Assembly: GCA_016194635.1 (NCBI GenBank)
Contig: JACQBC010000014.1
Span: 17,609 to 81,608 of the forward strand
DNA: 64,000 nt
Direction: 5' to 3'
Source: Gammaproteobacteria bacterium
GTDB lineage: Bacteria; Pseudomonadota; Gammaproteobacteria; UBA6429; Thiohalophilaceae
Shown here: piece by piece, positions 1-8,567 of the stretch
Layout of the letters: each line of letters begins with the position of its first letter
Numbering within the stretch: position 1 is the stretch's first letter
The notes under the pieces: model-generated
Told to the model about the DNA's origin: nothing
What the model saw: the letters and a program-made list of their open reading frames with translations, nothing else
Databases searched by the model: none
Program-made: the position numbers and the translations under genes

Positions 1-2
1 TA

Positions 3-455
3 AACGACCCCGATATGATCTTTCTGGATGAACCCACCACCGGGCTAGACCCGCAGGCACGGCGCAATTTTTGGGATTTGATCGAGTCGATAAAGGCCCA
101 AGGCAAAACTATTCTGCTCACAACGCATTACATGGATGAGGCCTATGTCCTGTGCGACGCCATCGCCATCATGGATCATGGCAAGATCATCGCTCAAGGC
201 ACCCCCAAGCAACTTCTCGAAGCGCATTTTAATGATGTTATCTTGCAACTCCCCGAAGCGAGCTTTGCGGATAGCGGTGACTTCCCCTACCCGCTACACA
301 AACATAAAGGGCAGGTCGAGATCACCACCCAAGATGTCAATCACGCCATTAAAGAATTGCTTGCCAGACACATTTCGCTCACCCACCTACAAATTCGTTC
401 CCGCAACCTGGATGATTTATTCCTGGAACTCACCGGTAAACAGTTGCGTGCATAA
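3..455 (+). CDS. ABC transporter ATP-binding protein, 3' part (5' end outside window)
   Basis: This is the C-terminal part of an ABC ATPase; the reading frame is open to the left edge, so the start lies outside. Visible motifs are Walker B followed by the D-loop ([11 protein letters not shown]) and the H-loop region ([10 protein letters not shown]). After them comes a typical C-terminal extension of the drug/polysaccharide exporter subfamily (CcmA/YadG-like). It ends 9 bp before the permease gene, so the two form one operon and one exporter: this subunit would hydrolyse ATP in the cytoplasm to drive the ABC-2 permease. The substrate cannot be read from the sequence. Confidence 0.93.
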   Translation, partial: NDPDMIFLDEPTTGLDPQARRNFWDLIESIKAQGKTILLTTHYMDEAYVLCDAIAIMDHGKIIAQGTPKQLLEAHFNDVILQLPEASFADSGDFPYPLHKHKGQVEITTQDVNHAIKELLARHISLTHLQIRSRNLDDLFLELTGKQLRA

Positions 456-464
456 GAGGTAGCC

Positions 465-1472
465 ATGTTCCTAAAACGATTTTTCGCCCTGCTGAACGCG
501 CGTAACAAGGAATTCTTACGCGACCGTTCCGCCGTCAGCTGGAATATCCTCATGCCGATGCTGATCGTGGCGGGTTTTGCCTTTACCTTCAACGGCAACT
601 TCGCCGATCAGTATAAAATCGGCCTGGTCAACGCCGCGCAAGCCGCTGGCCTGGTCGATACCCTCCAAGCTATTAAATATATCGAGTATATCAAGGTTAC
701 CGATATCGAAGCGGCCAAAATCAAGGTGCAACGTCATCAGCTGGACATGTTGATCGATGCACCTCAGCGACGGTACTGGATTAACGATGAATCCCCCAAA
801 GGTTATTTGCTCGAAAAGATCATTTTATCCAGCAACGCCGGACCACTGCAAAAACAAGTCGTCAGCGGCAAGCAGATCCGCTATTTGGATTGGGTGATCC
901 CCGGCATCCTGGCGATGAACATGATGTTCAGCGCCTTGTTCGGGGTGGGTTATGTTATTGTGCGTTATCGTAAGAACGGTATGTTAAAACGCCTCAAGGC
1001 CACTCCGGTCACCGCGTTGGAATACCTCAGTGTGCAAATTGTCTCGCGGCTGATTTTAATCATGGCCATTACCATATTTATTTTCTATGCCACCAATCTG
1101 TTCGTGGATTACGCCATGCACGGATCACAGCTGAGCCTATTCCTGGTGTTTGCCCTGGGCACCATCAGCATGATCAGCCTGGGTTTACTGATCGCCGCGC
1201 GGGTCAGCAGCGAAGAAACCGCCGGTGGGTTGTTAAATTTATTTAGCTGGCCGATGATGTTTTTATCCGGTGTGTGGTTTTCGTTGGAGGGAACCAATCC
1301 TGTCATGCAAAAGATCGCCGAGGTCTTCCCCCTCACCCACGTCACCGCCGCCGCGCGCTCCATCATGATCGACGGTGCCGGCCTGCAGGATGTTTCTTAT
1401 CATCTTATAATATTGATCGCGCAAAGCATTGTGTTTCTAGCCATTGGCGCGCTCACCTTCCGCTGGGAATAA
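465..1472 (+). CDS. ABC-2 type transporter permease
   Basis: A 335-aa integral membrane protein of the ABC-2 permease family. One N-terminal membrane segment (about residues 25-45) is followed by a soluble periplasmic domain of roughly 100 residues. A cluster of five hydrophobic segments then runs from about residue 145 to the C-terminus. The ATG follows an AGAGG-type ribosome site and starts 9 bp after the ATPase gene, so they are co-transcribed and should form the exporter together. The large extracytoplasmic loop is typical of the YhhJ/YadH-like group. The exported substrate is unknown. No clear terminator is visible in the 200 bp after the stop. Confidence 0.9.
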   Translation: MFLKRFFALLNARNKEFLRDRSAVSWNILMPMLIVAGFAFTFNGNFADQYKIGLVNAAQAAGLVDTLQAIKYIEYIKVTDIEAAKIKVQRHQLDMLIDAPQRRYWINDESPKGYLLEKIILSSNAGPLQKQVVSGKQIRYLDWVIPGILAMNMMFSALFGVGYVIVRYRKNGMLKRLKATPVTALEYLSVQIVSRLILIMAITIFIFYATNLFVDYAMHGSQLSLFLVFALGTISMISLGLLIAARVSSEETAGGLLNLFSWPMMFLSGVWFSLEGTNPVMQKIAEVFPLTHVTAAARSIMIDGAGLQDVSYHLIILIAQSIVFLAIGALTFRWE

Positions 1473-1677
1473 ATCCAACCCTGGCGCGCGCTAGCGGGGC
1501 GAAGATCACGCGGTCTTTTAGTGATCCGGCGCTCGCCGTTACAGTACAGCAAAAAAATACCGGGGCCAACACTTCCCGCACCGTTGTACCCACTACATTT
1601 ACCGGAGGACAACCTAAGGTCGGTGCACAAATTCTCGGTGACTATTTACCGTGGGCATATGCCGGTTGGTCTGGTTT

Positions 1678-2091
1678 CTAGGTTGGATACTCTGCAAACG
1701 TCGGTAGCACCTCACTACCGCATGACCAATTCGCGCGCGAATCCCAAAAAATATGCGCTTGGGGTGTGAGCGAAATATCGCTATCCAGCGAACCCGCCGG
1801 GATAACGACCATGTCCGTGGCCGGGACCTGGCGCGGTAATGCACTGCCGCATTGCGAACAAAACTGATTGGTGAAGCGTTCGGCCTCGGGGACTTTGTGG
1901 TGCCGTAACAAGGCCGCGCCTTTGCTCCAGCTTAACCCAGTGGCCTTGACCATAAGATTGGTCGCGTGTCCGGTCCCCGAGGCCTTACGGCAACGGCTGC
2001 AATGGCAATGGTAAAACCGCAACGGTTCACCACTGACCTCGTAGTGTACCGAACCGCATAAACAACTGCCTTTGAGTGTAACCGATGCCAT
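1678..2091 (-). CDS. GFA / CENP-V domain family protein
   Basis: A 137-aa protein of the glutathione-dependent formaldehyde-activating (GFA/CENP-V) fold. The zinc-binding cysteines are visible: CLCG at residues 10-13, CHCSRC at about 29-34, and a later CSQCG at about 78-82. These are the two zinc sites of the family. The start codon follows an AGAGGT ribosome site. The gene stands alone on the minus strand between the ABC exporter and the RND pump. Many GFA proteins have no proven formaldehyde role, so the family call is solid but the substrate (a glutathione adduct or other small thiol adduct) is an inference. Confidence 0.88.
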   Translation of the reverse strand: MASVTLKGSCLCGSVHYEVSGEPLRFYHCHCSRCRKASGTGHATNLMVKATGLSWSKGAALLRHHKVPEAERFTNQFCSQCGSALPRQVPATDMVVIPAGSLDSDISLTPQAHIFWDSRANWSCGSEVLPTFAEYPT

Positions 2092-2182
2092 GCTGACCTC
2101 TAGGATAATTTAACTTTATCTGTAATCGCCACGGGATAGGGGCCGCAAAAATTAACCCTAAGCATAATAATACACCTGTTCC

Positions 2183-5100
2183 TTATTTATGCGGCGCAAT
2201 ATGCGGATGTTGCACTGACTTCTTTCCCAGTTGCTTGTGGTGCTCAATTTCTTGCTTGATCTCAGGCGTCGTGCGTTTCTCTTGCAAATGCCGATCCGTG
2301 ACTAATTTGAAAAACAATGGCACAAAGAAGATCGCCAGGAAGGTGGCGGCGAGCATACCGCCCATGACACCGGTACCGACCGATTGGCGCGCCCCGGCCC
2401 CGGCGCCGGTTGAAAACGCGAGTGGCAACACGCCGAGGATAAAAGCCAGCGAGGTCATGAGGATGGGACGAAAGCGCAACCGGGCGGCCTCCAGCGCCGC
2501 CGCCGCCGCGGATAGCCCCTCCTGATGCTTGAGTAGGGCATATTCGACGATCAGAATGGCGTTCTTCGCCGCCAGGCCGAGCAGGGTCACCAATCCGATC
2601 TGGAAATACACATCGTTGCTGTAACCCCGCAGCCATACCGCAGTCAGCGCACCAAAGGTGCCAAACGGCAAGGCCAATAATACGGTGAGTGGCAGTGACC
2701 ACTTGTTATATTGCGCGGACAGGATCAGAAACACCATGACCACCGCCAGCCCCAGTGCAAACGCGGAGGTGCCACCGGACTTCTTTTCTTGATACGAGGC
2801 GCCGCCCCAATCGTAACTGAAATCGGCGGGCAAGACCTCGGCCGCGATGCGTTCGGCCTCGGCAATCGCCTGCCCCGACGACACACCCGGCGCGCCCTGG
2901 CCAAACAGTTTTACCGCCGGTAGGTTGTTAAAGCGATCGAGCGCGTCCGGACCGGAACTGTAGCGTACCGTGGAAAGTGCGCGCAACGGAATCATCTCGC
3001 CTTTCTCGGAACGCACGTAGATATCACCGATCGCGTCGGGTTGCTTGCGGTAAATTGGATCGGCCGACATGATCACCTGCCAGGTACGCCCGAATTTATT
3101 AAAATCGTTTACGTAGTAATTGCCCAAGGTCGCCGCCAGGGTACCGTACAAGTCATTGAGGGATACGCCCAGGGTCTTGGCCTTTTCGCGGTCCACGTCC
3201 ACGTAGAGTTGCGGCGCGTTGGGCCGCCACAGGGTTTGCACACCCCCCAACAGTGGATCGCTGTTGGCGCGTTGCAGGAATTTACCCAGCACCTCGGCCA
3301 TGCGCGCCGCGCCCCCTTCCCCGCGGTTCTGCAAGTACAGTTCAAACCCTCCGGCATTGCCGAGTCCGAAGATCGGCGGCGGCGGGAAGGCGAGTACCAA
3401 GCCTTCCTTGATGTGAGCGGTTTTCATATAAAGCTCGCCAACAAGTTGCTTGGTGCCGACACTGCGCTGATCCCAGTGTGTCTGGGTAACAAAGATGGTC
3501 GCGGCGTTATTGCGGAAATACCCCGCCAGAAAATCAAACCCGGTGAAGGCCACCGCATTCTCATTGGCGGGATTGGATTTGATCGCCTTGATCACCTCGC
3601 CAACGACTTTATCGGTACGCTCCAGTGACGCACCGTCGGGTAAAATCACGGCCGAGATGTAATAGCCTTGATCTTCGTCTGGCACCAGACTGCCTGGCGT
3701 GAAGTGCCACAAACCAATGGTAATAATAACCATGCCGGCGAACAGGCCCAAACCGATACTGCCGCGACGGATCATCCACGCCACGCCGCTGGCGTACCGC
3801 CCGGTCACACGCACAAACCAAGCGTTAAACCCGTTGAAAAAGCGCCCCGGCACTTTATGCTCGTGTTTTAGGATCAGCACACACAGTGACGGCGTCAATG
3901 TAAGCGCCACACAACCGGAGATCACCACCGCCACAGCGATCGTAACGGCGAATTGTCGATATAACTCCCCGGTCAGGCCACCCAGGAAGGCGATCGGTAC
4001 AAACACCGAACACAGCACCAGCACGATCGCAATCACCGGGCCGGAAACCTCGTGCATCGCCTTGATGGCGGCGTCACGCACCGCCGCTTGTTCCTCGTGC
4101 ATGATGCGCTCAACGTTTTCCAGCACTACGATCGCGTCGTCCACCACAATGCCGATGGATAACACCATGCCAAACAGCGTCAATGTATTGATCGAATAGC
4201 CAAGCAGATGCAGCCCCGCGAAGGTTCCGATCAGCGACACGGGCACCGCCGCGAACGGGATCAGCGTGGCACGCCAATTTTGCAGAAACAGAAATACCAC
4301 CAGGAACACCAACACCATCGCCTCGGCCAAGGTCTTTACCACTTCGCGGATCGACACCTTCACGAAGCGCGTGGTGTCGTACACCACCGAATGTGCGATA
4401 CCATCGGGGAAACGCTGCGCCAGCGTCGCAATAGTATTGGTAACGTTTTGCGCCGCCTCGAGTGCGTTGGCGCCAGGCTGCAGGAAAATACCCACCAGGG
4501 TTGCTTGCTTGCCGTTAACCCGGCCGATGAAGTCGTAATCCTTCGAGCCCAGTTCGATACGCGCGACATCCTTCAAGCGTAATATCGAGCCATCAGGATC
4601 GGCACGGACAATGATGTTCTCGAACTCGCGCACCTCGCTGAGCCGCCCTTGGGTGGTGATCGTATAAACAAGCTCCTGCGGCCCGCCGGTCGGTGATTGG
4701 CCGATCTTGCCGGCCGCGAACTGCGCGTTTTGTTCATTGAGCACGCGGATCAAATCATTCGGCGTCAGCCGCAACTGGGTCAACCGGTCAGGTTTGATCC
4801 AGATCCGCATGGCATAATCTTTGGCACCAAAAATTTGTACGTTGGTGGTGCCCGGCACACGCTTTAAGGCATCCAAGACATTGAGCGTGATGTAATTGCT
4901 GATGTAGAGGTTATCGTAACGTCCGTCGGGCGAATAAAACGCCAGCACCTGCAGAAACGACGACGAACCTTTTTCAACCACCACCCCTTGACGGCGCACT
5001 TCCTCCGGCAAGCGCGGCTCGGCCTGTTTCACCCGGTTGTTGACGTTGAGCGCGGCCTGATCGACGTTGGTGCCAATGTCAAAGGTGACTTGGATCTCCA

Positions 5101-5365
5101 CCACCCCATTGGAACCAGAGTTGGAGTTCATATAGATCATGTTCTCAACGCCGTTGATCTGATTCTCCAACGGCGCAGCCACGGTTTGTTCGATCACCTC
5201 GGCGGACGCGCCGGGGTATACAGCACGCACAGTGACCACCGGCGGGGCAATTTCGGGATATTGGGCGATCGGTAAACTACGCATCGCGGCCAGACCGGCG
5301 ATAACAATGAAGATCGACAGCACGGCGGCCAGAATCGGACGATCAATAAAATAACGTGAGAACAT
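2183..5365 (-). CDS. RND multidrug efflux pump inner-membrane subunit (AcrB/HAE1 family)
   Basis: A 1060-aa protein, the usual size for HAE1-type RND pumps, which exchange protons for hydrophobic or amphipathic drugs in a trimer with an adaptor and a TolC channel. The start (MFSRYFIDRPILAAVLSI) is the canonical N-terminus and first membrane helix. The proton-relay pair is present in TM4 (GIVVDDAIVVLENVERI), and the partner lysine is in TM10 (LGLAAKNAILIVEYA). Two large periplasmic loops sit between TM1/TM2 and TM7/TM8. It lies 36 bp downstream of the adaptor gene, in the adaptor-pump order expected. No local outer-membrane gene is present; the TolC-family protein at 22.9 kb is a candidate partner. 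No adjacent TetR/MarR regulator is seen. Confidence 0.96.
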   Translation of the reverse strand: MFSRYFIDRPILAAVLSIFIVIAGLAAMRSLPIAQYPEIAPPVVTVRAVYPGASAEVIEQTVAAPLENQINGVENMIYMNSNSGSNGVVEIQVTFDIGTNVDQAALNVNNRVKQAEPRLPEEVRRQGVVVEKGSSSFLQVLAFYSPDGRYDNLYISNYITLNVLDALKRVPGTTNVQIFGAKDYAMRIWIKPDRLTQLRLTPNDLIRVLNEQNAQFAAGKIGQSPTGGPQELVYTITTQGRLSEVREFENIIVRADPDGSILRLKDVARIELGSKDYDFIGRVNGKQATLVGIFLQPGANALEAAQNVTNTIATLAQRFPDGIAHSVVYDTTRFVKVSIREVVKTLAEAMVLVFLVVFLFLQNWRATLIPFAAVPVSLIGTFAGLHLLGYSINTLTLFGMVLSIGIVVDDAIVVLENVERIMHEEQAAVRDAAIKAMHEVSGPVIAIVLVLCSVFVPIAFLGGLTGELYRQFAVTIAVAVVISGCVALTLTPSLCVLILKHEHKVPGRFFNGFNAWFVRVTGRYASGVAWMIRRGSIGLGLFAGMVIITIGLWHFTPGSLVPDEDQGYYISAVILPDGASLERTDKVVGEVIKAIKSNPANENAVAFTGFDFLAGYFRNNAATIFVTQTHWDQRSVGTKQLVGELYMKTAHIKEGLVLAFPPPPIFGLGNAGGFELYLQNRGEGGAARMAEVLGKFLQRANSDPLLGGVQTLWRPNAPQLYVDVDREKAKTLGVSLNDLYGTLAATLGNYYVNDFNKFGRTWQVIMSADPIYRKQPDAIGDIYVRSEKGEMIPLRALSTVRYSSGPDALDRFNNLPAVKLFGQGAPGVSSGQAIAEAERIAAEVLPADFSYDWGGASYQEKKSGGTSAFALGLAVVMVFLILSAQYNKWSLPLTVLLALPFGTFGALTAVWLRGYSNDVYFQIGLVTLLGLAAKNAILIVEYALLKHQEGLSAAAAALEAARLRFRPILMTSLAFILGVLPLAFSTGAGAGARQSVGTGVMGGMLAATFLAIFFVPLFFKLVTDRHLQEKRTTPEIKQEIEHHKQLGKKSVQHPHIAPHK

Positions 5366-5401
5366 ACACCTGCATCCCGGTTCGTTATTGTGAGTCGTGA
5401 A

Positions 5402-6622
5402 TTAGTGCTTGCGAGCAGAATTACCCGCCGCCGGGCCACTGCCCGGCCCCGCGGGTGCCACAGGCGTAACCGTGCTTGGATTGGCAACTTGCACCGGCGC
5501 ACCGGGACCGATCTTCATCACACCGTCGGTGATGACCTTGTCGCCGGCTTTGAGCCCGGCGGTGATGATCCAGTCGTCGTTATACCAGGCACCGACGCTC
5601 ACCGGACTCACTTCCGCTTTGCTCTCATTGCTTACGGTATAAACAAACTTGCCCTTGGGGCCTTCCAGCACCGCGCGTTGCGGGACCAGAATCGCATCCG
5701 GTCGTTGCGCGCCATGGAGGATCACGCGCACGAATTGCCCGGGATGCAACAAGCCCTCGGGATTGGGCAAGGCCGCGCGGGTCTCGCTAGTGCCGGTGGT
5801 TTCGGAGATACGCACATCGCTGAAATTGAGCTTACCGGAATGCGGGTAACCGCTGCCATCGGCAAACTTCACGCTTACCTTGAACGCCGCGTTTTTTGGC
5901 AACCGCAGGCGCCCGGCCTCCACTTCCTGGTGCAGACCGCGGCGCTCCGCGTCGGAAATGCCGAATAATACATAGATAGGATCGATCTGGGTGATCGTGG
6001 TGAGCAGGATCTCCGGACCGGAAATGTAATTTCCTTCAGAACGCAGCGCCCGGCCGACAATACCGGTGATAGGCGCTTCCACCCGCGTATAATCAAGTTT
6101 CAGCTTGGCTTCCGCCACCCGCGCGCGCGCCGCCTTCACGTCGGCCTCGGCAATGGCCTCGTTGGATAAGGTGTCGTCGTAATCCTTCTGGGTGGCGATT
6201 TTGGCTTCATAAAGTGGCTTGACGCGTGCTGTATTGCGTTTCATCTGGGTTAAACGCGCCTCGGCCGAGGCCAAATCGGCGATTTCGCGTGTATGGACCG
6301 CTTGATAAGGCGCCGGGTCGAGGGTAAACAACGACTCCCCTGCGGTGACATGACCACCTTCAGGAAAATGGCGTTGTAACAGGATTCCAGTGACCTGGGC
6401 GCGTACCTCGACTTCGCGCGAACCGGCGGTTTGACCGGTGTATTCAAACACCGCGGGCACGCTGCGGGGTTCGACCGTCATGACCGTCACCGGGGATGCA
6501 GGCATACCCCCGCCGGTCTGCGAACCGGCGGGCTCACAACCGGTCAGCAATGTAACCACCCCAGCAAACACCGCGCCCAGCAGCGCGGCAACTTCAAAGC
6601 GAGTTGTAACTAGCACTCTCAT
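5402..6622 (-). CDS. RND efflux periplasmic adaptor (AcrA/MexA type) lipoprotein
   Basis: A 406-aa membrane fusion protein. The N-terminal signal ends in a lipobox (LLTGC, Cys29), so it should be lipid-anchored to the inner membrane. It then follows the AcrA plan: a beta-barrel/lipoyl strand (VRAQVTGILLQRHFPEGG), an alpha-hairpin coiled coil at about residues 100-165 rich in Ala, Glu, Lys and Arg, the second lipoyl half (TRVEAPITGIVGRAL), and the beta-barrel and membrane-proximal domains. It is the first gene of a two-gene operon with the AcrB-type pump and links that pump to an outer-membrane channel. The 260-bp region upstream is shared with the divergent DsrC-like gene and probably holds promoters for both. 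Confidence 0.95.
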   Translation of the reverse strand: MRVLVTTRFEVAALLGAVFAGVVTLLTGCEPAGSQTGGGMPASPVTVMTVEPRSVPAVFEYTGQTAGSREVEVRAQVTGILLQRHFPEGGHVTAGESLFTLDPAPYQAVHTREIADLASAEARLTQMKRNTARVKPLYEAKIATQKDYDDTLSNEAIAEADVKAARARVAEAKLKLDYTRVEAPITGIVGRALRSEGNYISGPEILLTTITQIDPIYVLFGISDAERRGLHQEVEAGRLRLPKNAAFKVSVKFADGSGYPHSGKLNFSDVRISETTGTSETRAALPNPEGLLHPGQFVRVILHGAQRPDAILVPQRAVLEGPKGKFVYTVSNESKAEVSPVSVGAWYNDDWIITAGLKAGDKVITDGVMKIGPGAPVQVANPSTVTPVAPAGPGSGPAAGNSARKH

Positions 6623-6882
6623 CGTGGCTTCTTGGCAACGCCGTTTCTAACCCGCAACTATTCTAATGCCCCTAACACCACTGTGTCGATGCTCTGTTGC
6701 CATTAACACGCGGGGTAATGACATTAGATTTTATCCAAGAATTTTAGGCGGTATGCCTTGTTTAGACGTTGGGCTTGCGCGTCTGAAAGCCACCTCTCTA
6801 CAACGTCTATAATTAGCTTCAGTTCTGGACGAATCTTGAGCACGTCCCGCCGCTTGATTTCTAAATCGTGTGAGGTGCTACC

Positions 6883-7218
6883 ATGCTCGCAACAACTTTG
6901 CATTCTACCGCTATACCGCCCCTGGATGAACATGGCCTGCTTCAGGATCCGCAACACTGGAATCAAACTGTTGCGGTAGTATTGGCCGAACGTCTGGGCG
7001 TCGGTCCATTAACAAACGAGCACTGGCAAATTATCCACGCACTGCGTGCGCACTATACACGTTTTGGCGCAGCACCGGCGATGATCCAAGTGTGCCGTCT
7101 GCATGGCAAAGAGCGGCACTGGGTGCATAACCTGTTTTCCAGTTGTTTAAATGCGTGGCGCGTTGCCGGGCTGCCCAATCCCGGCGAAGAGGCCGTCACC
7201 TACCTGAGCGGCACTTAA
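6883..7218 (+). CDS. DsrC/TusE-family sulfur-relay homologue lacking the C-terminal cysteines
   Basis: A 111-aa protein with the DsrC/TusE/DsvC architecture: an N-terminal LDEHGLLQDPQHWN, then LTNEHWQIIHALRAHY, and a C-terminal arm WRVAGLPNP. In true DsrC/TusE the arm ends GLPxPxxC(I/V), with the penultimate Cys carrying persulfide. Here the sequence reads GLPNPGEEAVTYLSGT, so that Cys is absent and the tail is several residues longer. The second redox Cys position (11 residues earlier) is a Trp. Remaining cysteines are Cys71 and Cys88, at non-canonical positions. The ATG has a GAGGTG ribosome site, and the length before the first motif matches the family. It cannot act as a standard persulfide carrier; a regulatory or binding role is an inference. 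It stands alone, without dsrAB or tusBCD nearby. Confidence 0.85.
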   Translation: MLATTLHSTAIPPLDEHGLLQDPQHWNQTVAVVLAERLGVGPLTNEHWQIIHALRAHYTRFGAAPAMIQVCRLHGKERHWVHNLFSSCLNAWRVAGLPNPGEEAVTYLSGT

Positions 7219-7251
7219 ATACCGGTACCCGCTTCGAAAATCAATCGGAGC

Positions 7252-7383
7252 CTATCCCCATTTATTGATCAATGCGATCATTTTATACACCTCTATCGGC
7301 TTTGCTAAGTGGTCATCCATTCCAGCATTAGCGCATCGCTCCATATCCTCTTTCAATAAATATGCGGTCAAGGCAATAATCAC
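7252..7383 (-). pseudogene. Remnant of a response-regulator receiver domain (C-terminal end)
   Basis: Minus-strand translation gives about 43 residues, including VIIALTAYLLKEDMERC followed by AGMDDHLAKPIEVYKM and a TAG stop. This matches the last third of a receiver domain of the hybrid histidine kinase type: the beta-4 ALTA strand, the GMDD(Y/H)L(A/T)KP motif with the conserved Lys, and the final helix. The phosphoacceptor Asp and acidic pocket are missing, and an in-frame stop lies directly upstream. It is therefore the 3' stump of a larger, lost signalling gene, located just behind the DsrC-like gene in the opposite orientation. Confidence 0.7.
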
Positions 7384-7920
7384 AGCTTATTGTTTAGACG
7401 GACACAAAGCGATAATGAGGATCAATAACGTATGATGGACGTTGGCATAAGCGATGTATTCCTGTGATTTGAATACTACGTAGAATGTCTATAGCTGCGG
7501 GAAAGATCTAAATCTTAAATGACTATTCAGTATTTGCTAGGGTTTACAAAAATCACGGCGGGTGAATGTTATTACAATCGTTGCACGGACAAGTGTAGTC
7601 ACTGTCCGCCTCCAGAAAATGGCTTGTGTGGTACAAAAGAAGAAATTGGCGATCTCTGCCGCGCTAATCATCAATACCGTGTGATTATTTCCCTTGGCTT
7701 AGGCTGTTGGGTTTGATTTTAGAAATTTGATCGATTTTGCGGTTCTGCATCGGCTGTGGTTTCAAGATTCATCAGGAAGTGGCCTGTGCATTTGTATGGG
7801 CTTGATAGAATCATCCCATGAAACGCCAGAACATCGCGGCTTAGCCTTATCCGTCCGAACACCGACGCAGTCGTATACGAATTGACTGCGTCAGCTTGCA
7901 GATGGCTTATTTTCAGGCGC
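7384..7920. other. 537-bp stretch without a convincing gene
   Basis: The region between the receiver remnant and the Ala-rich peptide gene is more AT-rich than its surroundings. It holds one 65-codon reading frame on the plus strand at 7519-7716 with seven cysteines (ECYYNRCTDKCSHC, then two further Cys), no recognisable family and no clear ribosome site. I do not call it a gene. The rest shows no RNA gene or hairpin that I can support. Next to the receiver stump, it is most simply read as decayed former coding DNA. Confidence 0.4.
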
Positions 7921-8202
7921 CTACGGTGTAGCCGCGGCCGGTTGCATACCGGCGGCGGCTTGCACGGCATTCATTGTTGCCGCTGCTGTAGGGTTCGCCG
8001 CCATGGCAGCATCCATCCGCGCTTGCGCGGCGGGATGTGCGGCAACCGCTGCGGCCCCAGTTTGCACGGCAATAGGATGCGCCGCTGCGGCGGTCACGGC
8101 GCGCGCGCCTGCATTGGCACGTGCGCCTGCCTGTGGGCCCGCCAGTACCGCGGCCGATGAAAGCGCTAATCCACTGACCAAAACTACGAGTGCGTTCTTC
8201 AT
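7921..8202 (-). CDS. Small Ala-rich exported protein of unknown function
   Basis: A 93-aa predicted exported protein. It has a good N-terminal signal peptide (MKNALVVLVSGLALSSAAVLAGP, cleavage likely after AVLA). The mature part of about 70 residues is more than half alanine, with regularly spaced His-Pro and Asn-Pro pairs (AAAHP, AAHPAAQARM, AANPTAAATM). The last two units look like an imperfect 14-15-residue repeat. There is no cysteine, no aromatic residue and little charge. An AAGGAT-type ribosome site precedes the ATG. I do not recognise the family. Composition alone can make false frames in GC-rich DNA, but the signal peptide and ribosome site favour a real gene. Confidence 0.6.
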   Translation of the reverse strand: MKNALVVLVSGLALSSAAVLAGPQAGARANAGARAVTAAAAHPIAVQTGAAAVAAHPAAQARMDAAMAANPTAAATMNAVQAAAGMQPAAATP

Positions 8203-8567
8203 TAGTTTAGTATCCTTTCATGTTAGTTACGCCGTCACAGCAACGACGCGTAACCATACCACACGGCAATTCAACAGAAAGGATAGCTATCACAAAATAC
8301 CAAACAACGCTCAATGCAGCGTGAAGTTGAGCCTGATGGATATTTAACACGCATGGGTTATTTGAAAATCAAGCCACCGCCATTGCTCGTATCCAACCCG
8401 GCCAATTCTCCGACGCGCGGTTGAACAAGTCACCCTCACCTGTGTTATACGATTGAGATGATGTCCCAAACATAACACCGGGCAAAAGACCCATTACCGT
8501 CAAGACAATTTGATGGGTTATGCTAAGATTCACATAAGTAAACTTAACAAATAACCTGGGGGGTACC
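8203..8567. other. 365-bp divergent intergenic region
   Basis: This lies between the divergently transcribed Ala-rich peptide gene and the BPSS1780-type gene, so it should contain promoters for both. It is AT-richer than the genes. No strong sigma70 consensus, operator or terminator can be supported by eye. The plus-strand gene has a G-rich ribosome site (CTGGGGGG) 5 bp before its ATG. Confidence 0.4.

Noticed and set aside
1473..1677. Short plus- and minus-strand frames after the ABC permease
   Set aside because: They lack family similarity and ribosome sites, and overlap each other in several frames.
6724..6966. 80-codon minus-strand frame upstream of the DsrC-like gene with a plausible helical C-terminal half
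   Set aside because: It overlaps the start of the better supported DsrC-like gene, has no family similarity I can name and no ribosome site.
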